From Capsicum annuum (Eukaryota > Streptophyta > Magnoliopsida > Solanales > Solanaceae): 64,000 nt of DNA. Positions 1 to 9,574 of the stretch are shown piece by piece. Below the pieces are notes generated by a model that saw only the letters and a list, made by a program, of their open reading frames with translations, did no database searches and was not told where the DNA came from. The stretch lies in contig NC_061121.1 in the NCBI RefSeq assembly GCF_002878395.1, positions 15,567,004 through 15,631,003 of the forward strand, given 5' to 3'. Both the position numbers and the translations under genes were made by a program. Position 1 is the stretch's first letter. Each line of letters opens with the position of its first letter.

Positions 1-245
1 CTTGGTCTACCTCTACTCTCTTGAAATTCTCCAATACTTCCTCGGTCTACCTCTACTCTCTTGAAATCATTCACAGTCCATCTCTACACGAGGGCATTCG
101 TGCATTCCGAACTATCTTAGTCTTGCATATTATCTTCCATCAAGGCCACTCTCGTCTTGTCCCAGTTATGCTCATTCCTAATCTTAGCTCTCTCTTAATA
201 TGGCCACACATATATCACAACATCTTCATTTCCACAAACTTGATA
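1..245 (-). mobile_element. RTE-type LINE remnant, C-terminal reverse transcriptase part
   Basis: The reverse strand reads EMKML, a stop, then YMCGH, and after a frameshift RAKIRNEHNWDKTRVA. These match the end of plant RTE-like LINE polyproteins (usual form EMRMLRWMCGH followed by DKIRNE). It has at least one stop and one frameshift and runs off the window edge, so it is a dead fragment. A 27-bp piece is repeated once with a 40-bp offset (1-27 and 41-67, one mismatch). Confidence 0.65.
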
Positions 246-395
246 GTTCTTGACTAACCACATATAAAGCTCACATATTTTTTCCCTCAAAATGTGTAAA
301 AAATGAACCACACTTGCATAACCTCACGTATTCTTCCTCCAAAACTTGCGCACAAAAAATGAAACACCTCAACCTCCAACAACTAAAATTCAAGA

Positions 396-2654
396 ATGAT
401 ACAGTACATGCCACTATTCAGACAATGCACAACAGCAAGATCATTAGCAAAACTCCATGCACATCTCATCATCAATGGTCTCCACAAAGACCCTCTAGCT
501 TCCACCAAACTTATAGAATCCTATTCCCAAATGGGCTCTCTCAAATCCTCAAGAATCGTCTTTAACACATACTCAAATCCAGATTCCTTCATGTGGGGTG
601 TAATAATCAAATGCCATGTTTGGCATTTCCATCTTCAAGAATCCATTTTTCTGTACAACAGTATGATTTGTCAGTTTCAAGAAACGAGTAGTTTCGTTTA
701 TCCTTCAGTGTTGAGAGCTGTTTCTGCAATTGGTGATTTGGGTATTGGTCAAAAGGTTCATGGGAGGATATTGAAATGTGGGGTTGAGTTAGATTCGTTT
801 ATTGAGACGTCGTTGTGCAGTATGTATGGTGAAAATGGGTGGATGGGTTATGCGCGGAAGATGTTTGATGAAATGTCTGTGAGAGATGTTGTCTCATGGA
901 GTTCGATGATTTCGAGTTATGTACGTAGTGGGGATGTTAAGGAAGGGTTGGGGATGTTTGGGGAGTTGGTTAAGGAAGGTGTTGAAGTTGATTCAGTGGC
1001 TTTGCTTAGTGCAGTTGAGGGTTGTGGTGAGTTGGGTGTGTGGAGGGTAGGGAGGTCTATTCATGGTTATGTGTTGAGGTGGGATATTCGGAGCGATGGG
1101 TCGTTGATAAATTCGCTTATCGCGATGTATGGAAAATGTGGGGATGTGTGTAGTGCAGAGTTTATTTTTCGTGATGCTGTTGATAAGAGTACTTATACTT
1201 GGACGGCAATGATCTCGTGTTATAATCAAAATGGTTGCTATCGTGAAGCGTTGACGTTGTTTGTTAAGATGCATGAGTTTGATGTTGAATGTAATGAAGT
1301 TACTCTTATGGCTGTTTTGTGTTCTTGCGCTAGGTTAGGTTGGTTAAAGGAAGGGAAGTCTATACATGGTTTTATAGTTAGAAATTCGCTAGATTGTGGT
1401 GATGATCTTCTAGGCTCAGCGTTGGTTGACTTGTATGCTAATTGTGGGAAGCTAAGTGATTGCCACAAGGTATTTGGCTCATCTCAGGAACATGTAGTCT
1501 CGTGGAATATGCTCATATCAGGTTATGTGCAGGAAGGGTTTTCTAAGAACGCGTTGATGCTTTTTGTGGATATGGTAAGAAAAGGAATATTGCCAGATTC
1601 GTATACTCTGGCAAGTGTGCTCTCAGCTTCTGGAGATATTGGGTTTTCTGAATTTGGGGGTCAAATTCATAGTCATATTATTAGGACTGGATTTTCAACG
1701 GAGTTTGTCCAGAATTCCCTGATTGACATGTACAGTAAATGTGGACTCGTGGACTATGCGCTCATGATATTCAAGGATACACAAGAAAGAAGTGTTGTGA
1801 CTTGGAATTCTATGATGTGTGGACTTACCCAAAATGGTTTATCTCGTGAAGCTATCAGTCTCTTTGATGAGATGTACTTGAACTTGAGTAAAATGGATGA
1901 AGTCACCTTCTTGGCTGCAATTCAAGCATGCTCGACTACAGGATGGCTGGAGAAGGGAAAATTGGTTCACCATAAGTTAATAATCTTTGGTGTGAGGCAT
2001 GATATGTATATTGATACTGCTTTGACAGATATGTATGCTAAATGTGGAGACCTCTGGATGGCTCGAAGAGTTTTTGACAGTATGCTGGAAAGGAGCATAA
2101 TATCTTGGAGTGCCATGATAGGTGGTTATGGAATGCACGGTCAGATCGATGATGCCATCTCACTCTTTCATGAAATGGTAAATTGTGGAATAAAACCAAA
2201 TGACATCATTATAACCAACATTTTATCTGCTTGCAGTCATTCTGGTTATCTGAATGAAGGGAAATATTTCTTTAACTTGATGATTAACTTGAGCATTGAT
2301 CCCAAACCCGAACATTTTGCATGTCTAGTTGATCTTCTGAGTCGAGCTGGTGATATTGATAAAGCGTATGAAGTGATCACTTCGATGCCATTTCCTGCAG
2401 ATGTTAGCATTTGGGGTGCCCTGGTAAATGGATGTAGAATTCACAAAAGAATGGATATTATCAAGATGATCCAACAAATGCTTGAAAATATGCAAACAGA
2501 TGATACTGGATACTATACCTTGTTATCCAACATATATGCAGAAGGGGGAGAATGGAATGAATCTAGAACAGTGAGGTCAAAAATACGAAGTTTAGGTTTA
2601 AGAAAGGTCGATGGCTATAGTATGATTGAAGTTGAGAAAAGAATACCAGCGTAA
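396..2654 (+). CDS. PLS-class pentatricopeptide repeat protein, E subgroup (At1g69350-like)
   Basis: Intronless 752-residue protein. The start ATG at 396 gives MIQYMPLFRQC, close to the start of Arabidopsis At1g69350 as I recall it. Helix-pair repeats of about 31-36 residues run from about residue 50 to 660, with recurring signatures such as SLIDMYSKCG, VVTWNSMMCGLTQNG and LHAH/VHG motifs typical of alternating P, L and S repeats. The tail from about residue 670 (ADVSIWGALVNGCRIHK, then TGYYTLLSNIYAEGGEW) is an E domain; there is no DYW domain. It stops right after EVEKRIPA, so the E+ tail expected for the family is short. A neighbouring frame could continue for only about 10 residues before its own stop. 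Such proteins bind organellar RNA and help in C-to-U editing or processing; the Arabidopsis homologue is annotated as mitochondrial. The target RNA cannot be read from this sequence. Confidence 0.93.
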   Translation: MIQYMPLFRQCTTARSLAKLHAHLIINGLHKDPLASTKLIESYSQMGSLKSSRIVFNTYSNPDSFMWGVIIKCHVWHFHLQESIFLYNSMICQFQETSSFVYPSVLRAVSAIGDLGIGQKVHGRILKCGVELDSFIETSLCSMYGENGWMGYARKMFDEMSVRDVVSWSSMISSYVRSGDVKEGLGMFGELVKEGVEVDSVALLSAVEGCGELGVWRVGRSIHGYVLRWDIRSDGSLINSLIAMYGKCGDVCSAEFIFRDAVDKSTYTWTAMISCYNQNGCYREALTLFVKMHEFDVECNEVTLMAVLCSCARLGWLKEGKSIHGFIVRNSLDCGDDLLGSALVDLYANCGKLSDCHKVFGSSQEHVVSWNMLISGYVQEGFSKNALMLFVDMVRKGILPDSYTLASVLSASGDIGFSEFGGQIHSHIIRTGFSTEFVQNSLIDMYSKCGLVDYALMIFKDTQERSVVTWNSMMCGLTQNGLSREAISLFDEMYLNLSKMDEVTFLAAIQACSTTGWLEKGKLVHHKLIIFGVRHDMYIDTALTDMYAKCGDLWMARRVFDSMLERSIISWSAMIGGYGMHGQIDDAISLFHEMVNCGIKPNDIIITNILSACSHSGYLNEGKYFFNLMINLSIDPKPEHFACLVDLLSRAGDIDKAYEVITSMPFPADVSIWGALVNGCRIHKRMDIIKMIQQMLENMQTDDTGYYTLLSNIYAEGGEWNESRTVRSKIRSLGLRKVDGYSMIEVEKRIPA

Positions 2655-2837
2655 AGAAAATGACTCATACTCATTCGCATAAAGGGAAGTCTCAAGCTTG
2701 TGATTTCCTAGATTTGGCTGGTTATTGCATTGGGGTCGATGTTCTGTTATTGGACACTAGGCGCTTCCGTTGTTTTGGACTTAAGGAACTGATTAGCCTG
2801 GGAAGATGCAATGTTCATTTCATACAGGCTCTGAACT

Positions 2838-3008
2838 GGCGTAACTGGTGAAGTTGTTGCCGTGTGACGGGAGCTCATGGGTTCGAGTTGTGGAAACAAC
2901 TTCTTGCAGAAATGCAGTGTAACACTGCGTAAAATAGACCCTGTGGTTCGTCCACCCACCTACCCCCCCCCACCCGTGCATAGCGGGAGCTTAGTGCATC
3001 AGGCTAAC
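2838..3008 (+). mobile_element. tRNA-derived SINE (Au-like family)
   Basis: An A-box-like TGGCGTAACTGGTGAAG is followed by a B-box-like GGGTTCGAGT. Then come a conserved TGCAGAAATGCAG body and the 3' segment GCATAGCGGGAGCTTAGTGC. This order is that of a widespread plant SINE. A C-rich stretch (2965-2975) lies inside. Clear target-site duplications were not found. Other copies in the window are on the minus strand at 30151-30500 and 58775-58877. Confidence 0.6.
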
Positions 3009-3807
3009 CTAACTGGAAATGATTGCTAATCCACCAAAAATTGGCTAATATAGAGCTGTTTCTGGTTCATCAGAAAACTTTCTTCAACGGTCGCTCAACG
3101 CTGAATTATGTCTCCTACGGAGCTCAATACTATCATTCTCTTTCTGTTGAGTAGCTAGTATCATGTATGGAGAAAAACTTGATACAGAGCCCACTTTTCA
3201 GCTCCAACCTGCCTTGGACTTCATACAGAAGTATGCTAAATGGGGATGGCCCTGATGACGGCTGGGAAACTCATAAGTCATCTGAACCCGAATCACGAAA
3301 GGTGAGAAATGGAACAAAATGCATAGTTTACCGTACACCTGAATGCAAATGAAAATTGGGACGAAAGAGAAGGGTCCATAATCCATATTTTGATGCTGCA
3401 TGGCACTATCATTCTACTTGAAGCACTGATAAAACCTGACCAAACACATCCTTGCTGTGTCATCCACTTAGTTGCTGCAAGTGCGAAGCCAATGTTGGCG
3501 ACATGATTGCAGTAAGCTTGCTGATCGTCAGATGAGTTTACACCAGTTAGCAGTCAATACAGTAAGGCCTAAAGCGGATTGTTACAATGGTAGCACCACC
3601 ATGTCTGTATGTGTGCAGTGTTAGTTACATCAAAAAAAATTACGTTTTACTTGAGTCTCAATTTATACAATTTTTTTAACGTAGTACTTGATTACAATGC
3701 AGCACCTTCAACATAGAAACTCATGCTCAAGTGAATATGTTTTATTATTAGTATTGCTGTTACTGTTGCTGCTGCTACCCTCTGTTGATAACCTATACTG
3801 TACTAGT

Positions 3808-3935
3808 TACAACAACATAACTAGAATGATCCAACAAGTGAGGTCGGAGGACGATGGGATGTACATAGACTTAACTCTACTTGTGAGAGCTAGAGGGTCG
3901 TGTCAGATAGACCCTTGGCTCAAGAACTCTACTGT
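3808..3935 (-). mobile_element. LINE/TS-SINE shared 3' tail, degenerate
   Basis: Read on the minus strand this gives the usual order of the Solanaceae TS-SINE/RTE-LINE tail: a 'gagccaagggtc' element, a polypyrimidine segment, a GTACA-containing block, a 'cccca/cctca cttgt' block and a TTG-rich end. It is diverged. The same tail appears at 5190-5410, 24205-24325, 25260-25530, 47184-47260, 59470-59730 and 61800-62010. Confidence 0.45.
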
Positions 3936-4130
3936 ACTAGTTATTGTTGGGAAATAGTAACGATACAATGCTAGTGTTTTGAGGACATACATAACTCTTT
4001 ATAGAAAATTAAGCTTCAATGTATTGTCCTTTCATTTCTGGTGTAAAGAACTTTTTGTAGTAGAATCAAAGACTATATTACAGTTTTTGAAGTCCTTGCA
4101 AGTAGAAAAGGCCAGTAGGTCTCACTGAAC

Positions 4131-4326
4131 GGCTCATTGCGAATGTGTATAGACTACTGACAGCTGAATAAGATGACTATAAAGAACAAATATCTGTTGT
4201 CAAGGATTGATGACTTGTTTGACCGGTGTCCGATGTTTCTTGAAGTTTGATTTAGATTCAGGGTACCATCAAGTACAGGTTCAGGAAAGTGATATTTCAA
4301 AGACAACCTTCAGGACCAGATCTCAG
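4131..4326 (+). pseudogene. Ty3/gypsy reverse transcriptase fragment
   Basis: Three short reading blocks in order match the RT core of plant Ty3/gypsy elements: GSLRMCIDY, stop, QLNKMTIKNKYLLSRIDDLFD, a frameshift near 4222-4250, then DLDSGYHQVQVQESDISKTT. The stop codon sits where the family has Arg (CGA to TGA). No LTR, integrase or gag is nearby, so it is an isolated, decayed piece between the PPR and DUF863 genes. Confidence 0.85.
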
Positions 4327-4879
4327 GTTGTTGAATCCACTTGACATGTAACTTTTTTATTTACTTGAGATCTCAGGCTTTCAACCCATTTCATTGATCA
4401 CTAGGTTGCCCTTGGATGTGGCATAATTATTTTAATTCCCGGCTCTGTCACCGACTGAGCACGACCGGTGTTCTATTATTATTATTCTGACGATCCCCAC
4501 CTGTGGTCGTATCCTGGGATTACTAATCCCAAAATTAGCTATCTCAGGATTAGTTATCCCACCCTCAAGAAGGGATAAAAATAACACTACAATCCTGAAA
4601 TAACTAATTCTGGAATGAGTTATCCCATGAATTTTATCTTAACGAAATATAAATAATTTTATTTCAAAATAATTTCGAAATTAACTATCCTTTATTCCTT
4701 ATCCCTCCTATCACGACGTGTAAAGTTGTGAACCACATAGACAAAGAAATGGAAGAATCATGGAATGGACAGGAGTACATGGTCCAACCTAGTACTTTGG
4801 TAGGCCCAAACATAAAATCTTATCAAGACTTCAACACAAGTGTTGTCATTATTGGTGTGCTTGATACCTATAGTTGTTG

Positions 4880-4965
4880 GTGGGAGGTAGGAAGTATTCC
4901 GTGAATTTAGTCGAGGTGCGCGAAAGCTGGTCCGAACACTATGGTTATCAAAAAAAAAAAAAGTT
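4880..4965 (+). mobile_element. SINE 3' end with A-tail
   Basis: The block GTTGGTGGGAGGTAGG, then TTAGTCGAGGTGCGCGAAAG, then a CGAACACTATGGTTATC end and an A12 run is the 3' part of a common eudicot SINE. The same family is near full length on the minus strand at 44517-44733 and degenerate on the plus strand at 37440-37590 and 40765-40890. Confidence 0.55.
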
Positions 4966-5189
4966 GCCACAACTAAAACAAGAAACAAAATAAAAATAAG
5001 TAGAGTGATAATGATATTTTAGTTATTCTTGGTAATATCCATTAAGATAAGTTAAATCAATCAGAAACAAGTTAAAACCAGTTTGTATAAATTTTGACTG
5101 ACCATGCTAGTCTTGAGTTTCCTCCATTCTATTAGTCTTCCAACTACAGAGTTAGTAATATCTCCTTTCTTATTAATTTCTTGTTAGGA

Positions 5190-5410
5190 TGATGTTATTA
5201 TAGGTTATCTTTTGTGCTTCGGTCATCGCATTATTTAACTACTATTATTGTTCCTTGTATTTTGTATGTAATGTATCCTCTTATTTGCTATGTCCTCTTT
5301 ACCTCTGTATATTTTCTTTGGTCAACTGCTTTGTTATACGTTATTTGAGTCAAGGACCTTTTGAAAACAACCTCTACAGAGTTAGCACCGACCGCGAAGT
5401 ATCTTACAGT
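5190..5410 (+). mobile_element. LINE/TS-SINE shared 3' tail, degenerate
   Basis: A pyrimidine-rich stretch leads into TTTGAGTCAAGGACC and then AAAACAACCTCTACAGAG, the plus-strand form of the tail family seen at 25260-25530 and 59470-59730. The downstream part is lost. Confidence 0.35.
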
Positions 5411-6015
5411 AGGTAGTATAATATCAGAACAAGACTTCAGTAGCCTCTGCAGATATCCTCTTTAAGTTATAATCTGGTTTAAGTTTTGTGCTGAATGGCT
5501 TCTAATACTCAAATGCCAACTCCCATGAAGATCTGATGTTAGGATTTGAGGGCGGATAAATAACTCAACATTCAATCAGTGCACCATGCAAATTCTTCTA
5601 GAACATGAGTGCCATCAGACGATATTAGCTCGATTCTATGAAATATGTACATAAAATATCTAATTTATCAGAGAGACCATGTTTTCACGCGCACCTCATT
5701 TTCTATACTAAATTCACCCCCAAGGGGACACAGCATATGGAAACCCAACAACATCACTGGATATGCTAATAGCACAAGACATTATGCAGGCACCTTGCTG
5801 AAAACAAGGTCAGTAAATCCAATGGAAGAAACACAATAATGGGGGGCTCCAAATTATGGAGCAAGAACAAAGACATGTACAATGACAATCCCCATGTAGC
5901 TAAAAATTTCACTCCGGAAATTCATAAACAAAGCTCCCTAAATCCGTTAATCGGTTAATGTCATCTCTATAAATGATGAATGGATAAAATTACAGCCTCG
6001 TTTTGCCCTGTGCGT

Positions 6016-9000
6016 CTAAGTTAACAGGACAGCCGGAGGATTGCCTGCAGGACATCTTTGTCTCCGAGGGCGTCTAGGTGTCTTCCCCCACCCTGTTATG
6101 CTTTTGTCTTCCAAACTGGCTTCAATGTTATTAAATTGGTGCATTAGTTGAGAGCTCGTAGTTGTTGTGGTCGACACCGGTGGGGCAGGGGTGGTAGTGT
6201 CCACAACTTTTTTCCGCCTTCCCCTAGCACCTCCATTTCTTGTCCCATTCCTTCTAGTCAAACTGGAGTTCCAAGCATGACCTGTTGCTCTCATCAACCC
6301 TCCGAATATCTGGATGTCTTCGGTCACCTCATGCCTTGACAATGAAACTAAACCGGGAAGGATATCCCTTTGGAAGTCCCTCCGTTGTCTTCCCCTCCTT
6401 GCATTCCCTCTTCGGGGTCGGTTTGTCAGTGAACTGGCTCCTGCCTCTTCCAATATTTGGACTTCAGGAACAAAAGGCTTGGGCATGTAATCTTCCGGCT
6501 TGGTCTCTGTTAGTTGCAATGTCATTGCTTCAAAGTAATCTAATTCCTTAAAAGAACTATGTGCAACCATCATGGTGTTCTTGCATGTAGTTTCTTTGGC
6601 AGCCGTACTATCAAGCTCTGCTGCACAAGAAGAGACCACATCAACAAACCATAGTAGGGATTCCAGAGGATCATCAGACGGATCACTATGTGTTTCCTCT
6701 ATCGAGGTGCAATGAGTGGATGATGAGATGGCAACTATTGCTTCTGCTGCAGTCCTGAGTAGTTCCTCCTCTGTGTGCTCAGGTTTATGTTCAGGCAGCT
6801 GCGAAGATGCCTCACGTTGCTTGTCGTTGTCTTCTCCAGGCAAATTGTCTTGTTCAATGTCCATAACTGCAGGGGCTTCCAGATCGATGTCTAGAATAGT
6901 CTTCACGGTGGCCTTATCGGTTTCAGCAGAAATTGGCTCTTCATCCTCAGAAATACATGAGTTCAAATCAAAGTGATTCCTGATGATAGTTTTGGTCTCC
7001 ATTGCTTTCTCGGTGACAATTTGTTCTACAGCAGCAGGTTCCTCGGGCTCAATCATATCACAAGCCACGTTAATATCGATCACCATACTCCTCCTCTCAT
7101 GTTTGATAGTCTCTCTCTCAGGAGAGGAATGAAGATTAGTGGAAGCAGAAACAAGTGGTGATGACTCATTTCTAGAAGCAATGGGCATATCAAGGATTGG
7201 AACACCAAGAATTTTTCTTACATGTTGCGTCTCACTCGCTTCTTTTCTGGTCTTCATATGGTGATGTTCCAAAGTTGATGGACCACTCTGGCAAAAAGGA
7301 GGGGGGTTTGAGTAAGCCTGGACAAAGCCTGAATTTGCTGAAGTACCACCTGTCCTAGTATCGACGCCCTCATGTTTGCCATTTGCTTTAGATTTAAGCC
7401 ATGGCAACACTGTCATAGGGTCTTGATGCTCTCTTTTTTCATTACCAAACTCAACATCTCGTCTAGGAGGTTCCTCACAGAGTGCAGTCGTTGCTAGCAC
7501 ATTTAAGTTGAAGCCTTTTGCAGGCTTCACATCCGTATTGTTAGGGCTAATGAGAAAATTCTCACGCACATTATTGGAGGGTCGCTCAGATGTAAAAGGG
7601 TCCCCCTTAATGTGGCTCAAAGAGTCAAAAGCAGTTGAAGGGACGTGAATTGATGATTCTTTGGTCCCAGATGAGGACCCATGGTAAAAACTACTCTGGA
7701 TGGGTTGCTCACCGGCACAACCTGGACGCAACCTAGAACTGCCATTTGCAGGCCAATGGTCTCCAATTTGGCCCTGAGATGATTGTGAACCCTTACCAAC
7801 TGCTGCAGATGAGTTGAAGAAAGAGTTCGTATGCAACGAGGATAATCTCTGAGTAAAGCTACCATTTGATTTCTCCCATGAAGAGACAGAGTGCGGCCAT
7901 GAACTGCTAAATTCGGAGGAACTTCCACATGGATATGGACTAGCCATCTTGGATGCAACAAATGGTCCCACTTGAGTATAGTTAGACTGCTCGCCATTTC
8001 TGTGAGACATATCTAAACAATGTCCCATTCTGTCTTTCCAAATGCCATCCTTAATATGGTGAACTAGCTGAGCTCCCGGAGCTTGATAGGCTTTGTTAAT
8101 CATTACCGGTGCTTGATGGGAAGCTGCCGATATCTTGTCTTCTTCAAGACCTCTTGGTAAAGAAGCTGAGCTACCTTTGATGTTACCTGCAAATTGAAGC
8201 AAACCCCTTACATACCATCCCAAACTAGTTGGGGTCGACACAGAACTAACTCAAGGTAGGTACAAGTGAATTCCGGAAGCTGCTAAACTCGAGTAATTAT
8301 ACAGAAATTTCAGAAGGAATTGTTACCTGTTTCATATGCCGAAGCCAACCACTCCCTCTCTTTGCCTCTACTTCGATCATATAGGTTACTTGAAGACTTG
8401 TTTGGGCTTATACAATTGGAATTCCAAGGCAAAGCCACAAACGGCGGATTTGATTTTGCAGAAGCATTTATGCTTCTAGTTTCTTTATGATTATTAACAT
8501 AACCAAGAAAATCAACAGGATCAGTCGCTTCATCAAGCTGCGCTGGTTCATTTAGGTCAGCCAGCCCAATTGAGCTTCTCAAACACAAATTGGATGTTGA
8601 AGCATCTTTTCGGCTACCACCCTTTGCATCACCACCACCACAACCAAGAAACAATTTTGATCTACTCTCTTGAGTAACTACATAATTCCCATTAGCAGGA
8701 TAACTGGGATTTAAAGATCCTTCATTATCTCGCAACTGCCCAACTTCTTCTGTATCTAGGTAATCATCGGCTGGAAGGTGAAGATCAAACAACTTTTTCC
8801 GGACCTTTGAGGGCCTAGCCTCCAAAATATCAGAGGCTTTCGAAGAATAACCATTTTGCATTTGACCTTGACCAAGCTGTACGCCATCCCTTTTTGAAGA
8901 ACCAAAGGGAGAATTAATTATTTCAGTACCAGATGCAGATGGTCTCGTATAACTGGAATTTTCCAAGGGAAAGTTTGGGATGTGCCATTTCCGGACATCC

Positions 9001-9574
9001 TCAGATGGTACTTGAGATCCTAGGTGACTGGATGAACATGATGGCTCCATCGATGAGCGAAGTTTATGCATCTCCTTTCTTCTAAGTTCGTCCATCATGT
9101 CCCTCTGAATTCTGTAAAGGCGATGAAGTTCCACCACCTACAAGCAAAACATTGCATAAGTATATTTTGTAATGCTGTTGATAAGAGGCAAAAAAGGACG
9201 ACTACATGGTTACATGGAAGATGAAGATATTGTGAAGCAGGAGGTCCATGAGACCACAGCGTTAGGATATGTAGAACCATACTGAACCAAAATTTCCGAC
9301 TAACTTTTTAAAAAAGAAAGGAAAAAAAGGGAAGCATTACCTGATTCCGGAATATGGCCTCGTGTTCAAGCATCTTCTGCTTTAGAATGTCCTTATCATA
9401 CCCTGGATATGCATCAGTTACAGTCCTTGATGCGAAACCATTACAATATTGCCCGTTTAGTACGGTCTTATCTCCATAAAATAGGGGCCAACTGCTGCTG
9501 TTAGAATCCTCATTAAGGTCCCTCATAGAGTAATAGCTTGGTAAGAATCCTTTATAGTGCACTTGTGTTCCCAT
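6016..9574 (-). CDS. DUF863 family protein (At1g69360-like), three coding exons
   Basis: Coding exons on the minus strand are 9574-9341, 9137-8327 and 8186-6016, joined in frame over GT-AG introns to give 1071 residues. The ATG at 9574 (MGTQV) is preferred: upstream in frame there is only a TTG, and the sequence before it (TTGGCAG) looks like the acceptor of a leader intron. Family marks are an N-terminal GFLPSYYSMRDLN motif, a helix LHRLYRIQRDMMDELRRKE at the start of exon 2, many Ser/Asn-rich stretches, and a basic C-terminal part with RRGRQRRDFQRDILPGL and LSRHEVTEDIQIFGGLMR (about residues 935-975). DUF863 (PF05904) has no established biochemical role that I know of; the old label 'T-box transcription factor' for Arabidopsis members has no visible support. 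Basic patches would fit a nuclear protein, but that is inference. Confidence 0.88.

Larger units (their letters stand above)
2655..4130. other. Intergenic DNA downstream of the PPR gene
   Basis: This is the 3' flank of the PPR gene. Besides the SINE at 2838-3008 and the LINE/SINE tail at 3808-3935 I see no coding sequence. The short open frames at 2660, 3167 and 3688 show no recognisable domain and partly overlap repeats. Confidence 0.5.
4327..6015. other. Intergenic DNA between the gypsy fragment and the DUF863 gene
   Basis: This holds the 3' end of a SINE at about 4880-4965 (+), ending AACACTATGGTTATC plus an A-run, and a degenerate LINE/TS-SINE tail at 5190-5410 (+). The last 300 bases or so before 6016 should be the 3' UTR of the minus-strand DUF863 gene. 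No convincing polyadenylation signal was picked out. Confidence 0.45.

Noticed and set aside
314..565. Alternative frame overlapping the PPR start
   Set aside because: The frame at 396 matches the known N-terminus of the homologue and covers the whole repeat protein; this one has no domain.
2660..2851. Possible second PPR-related exon after the stop
   Set aside because: The frame shows no E+ or DYW motif and runs into the SINE at 2838.
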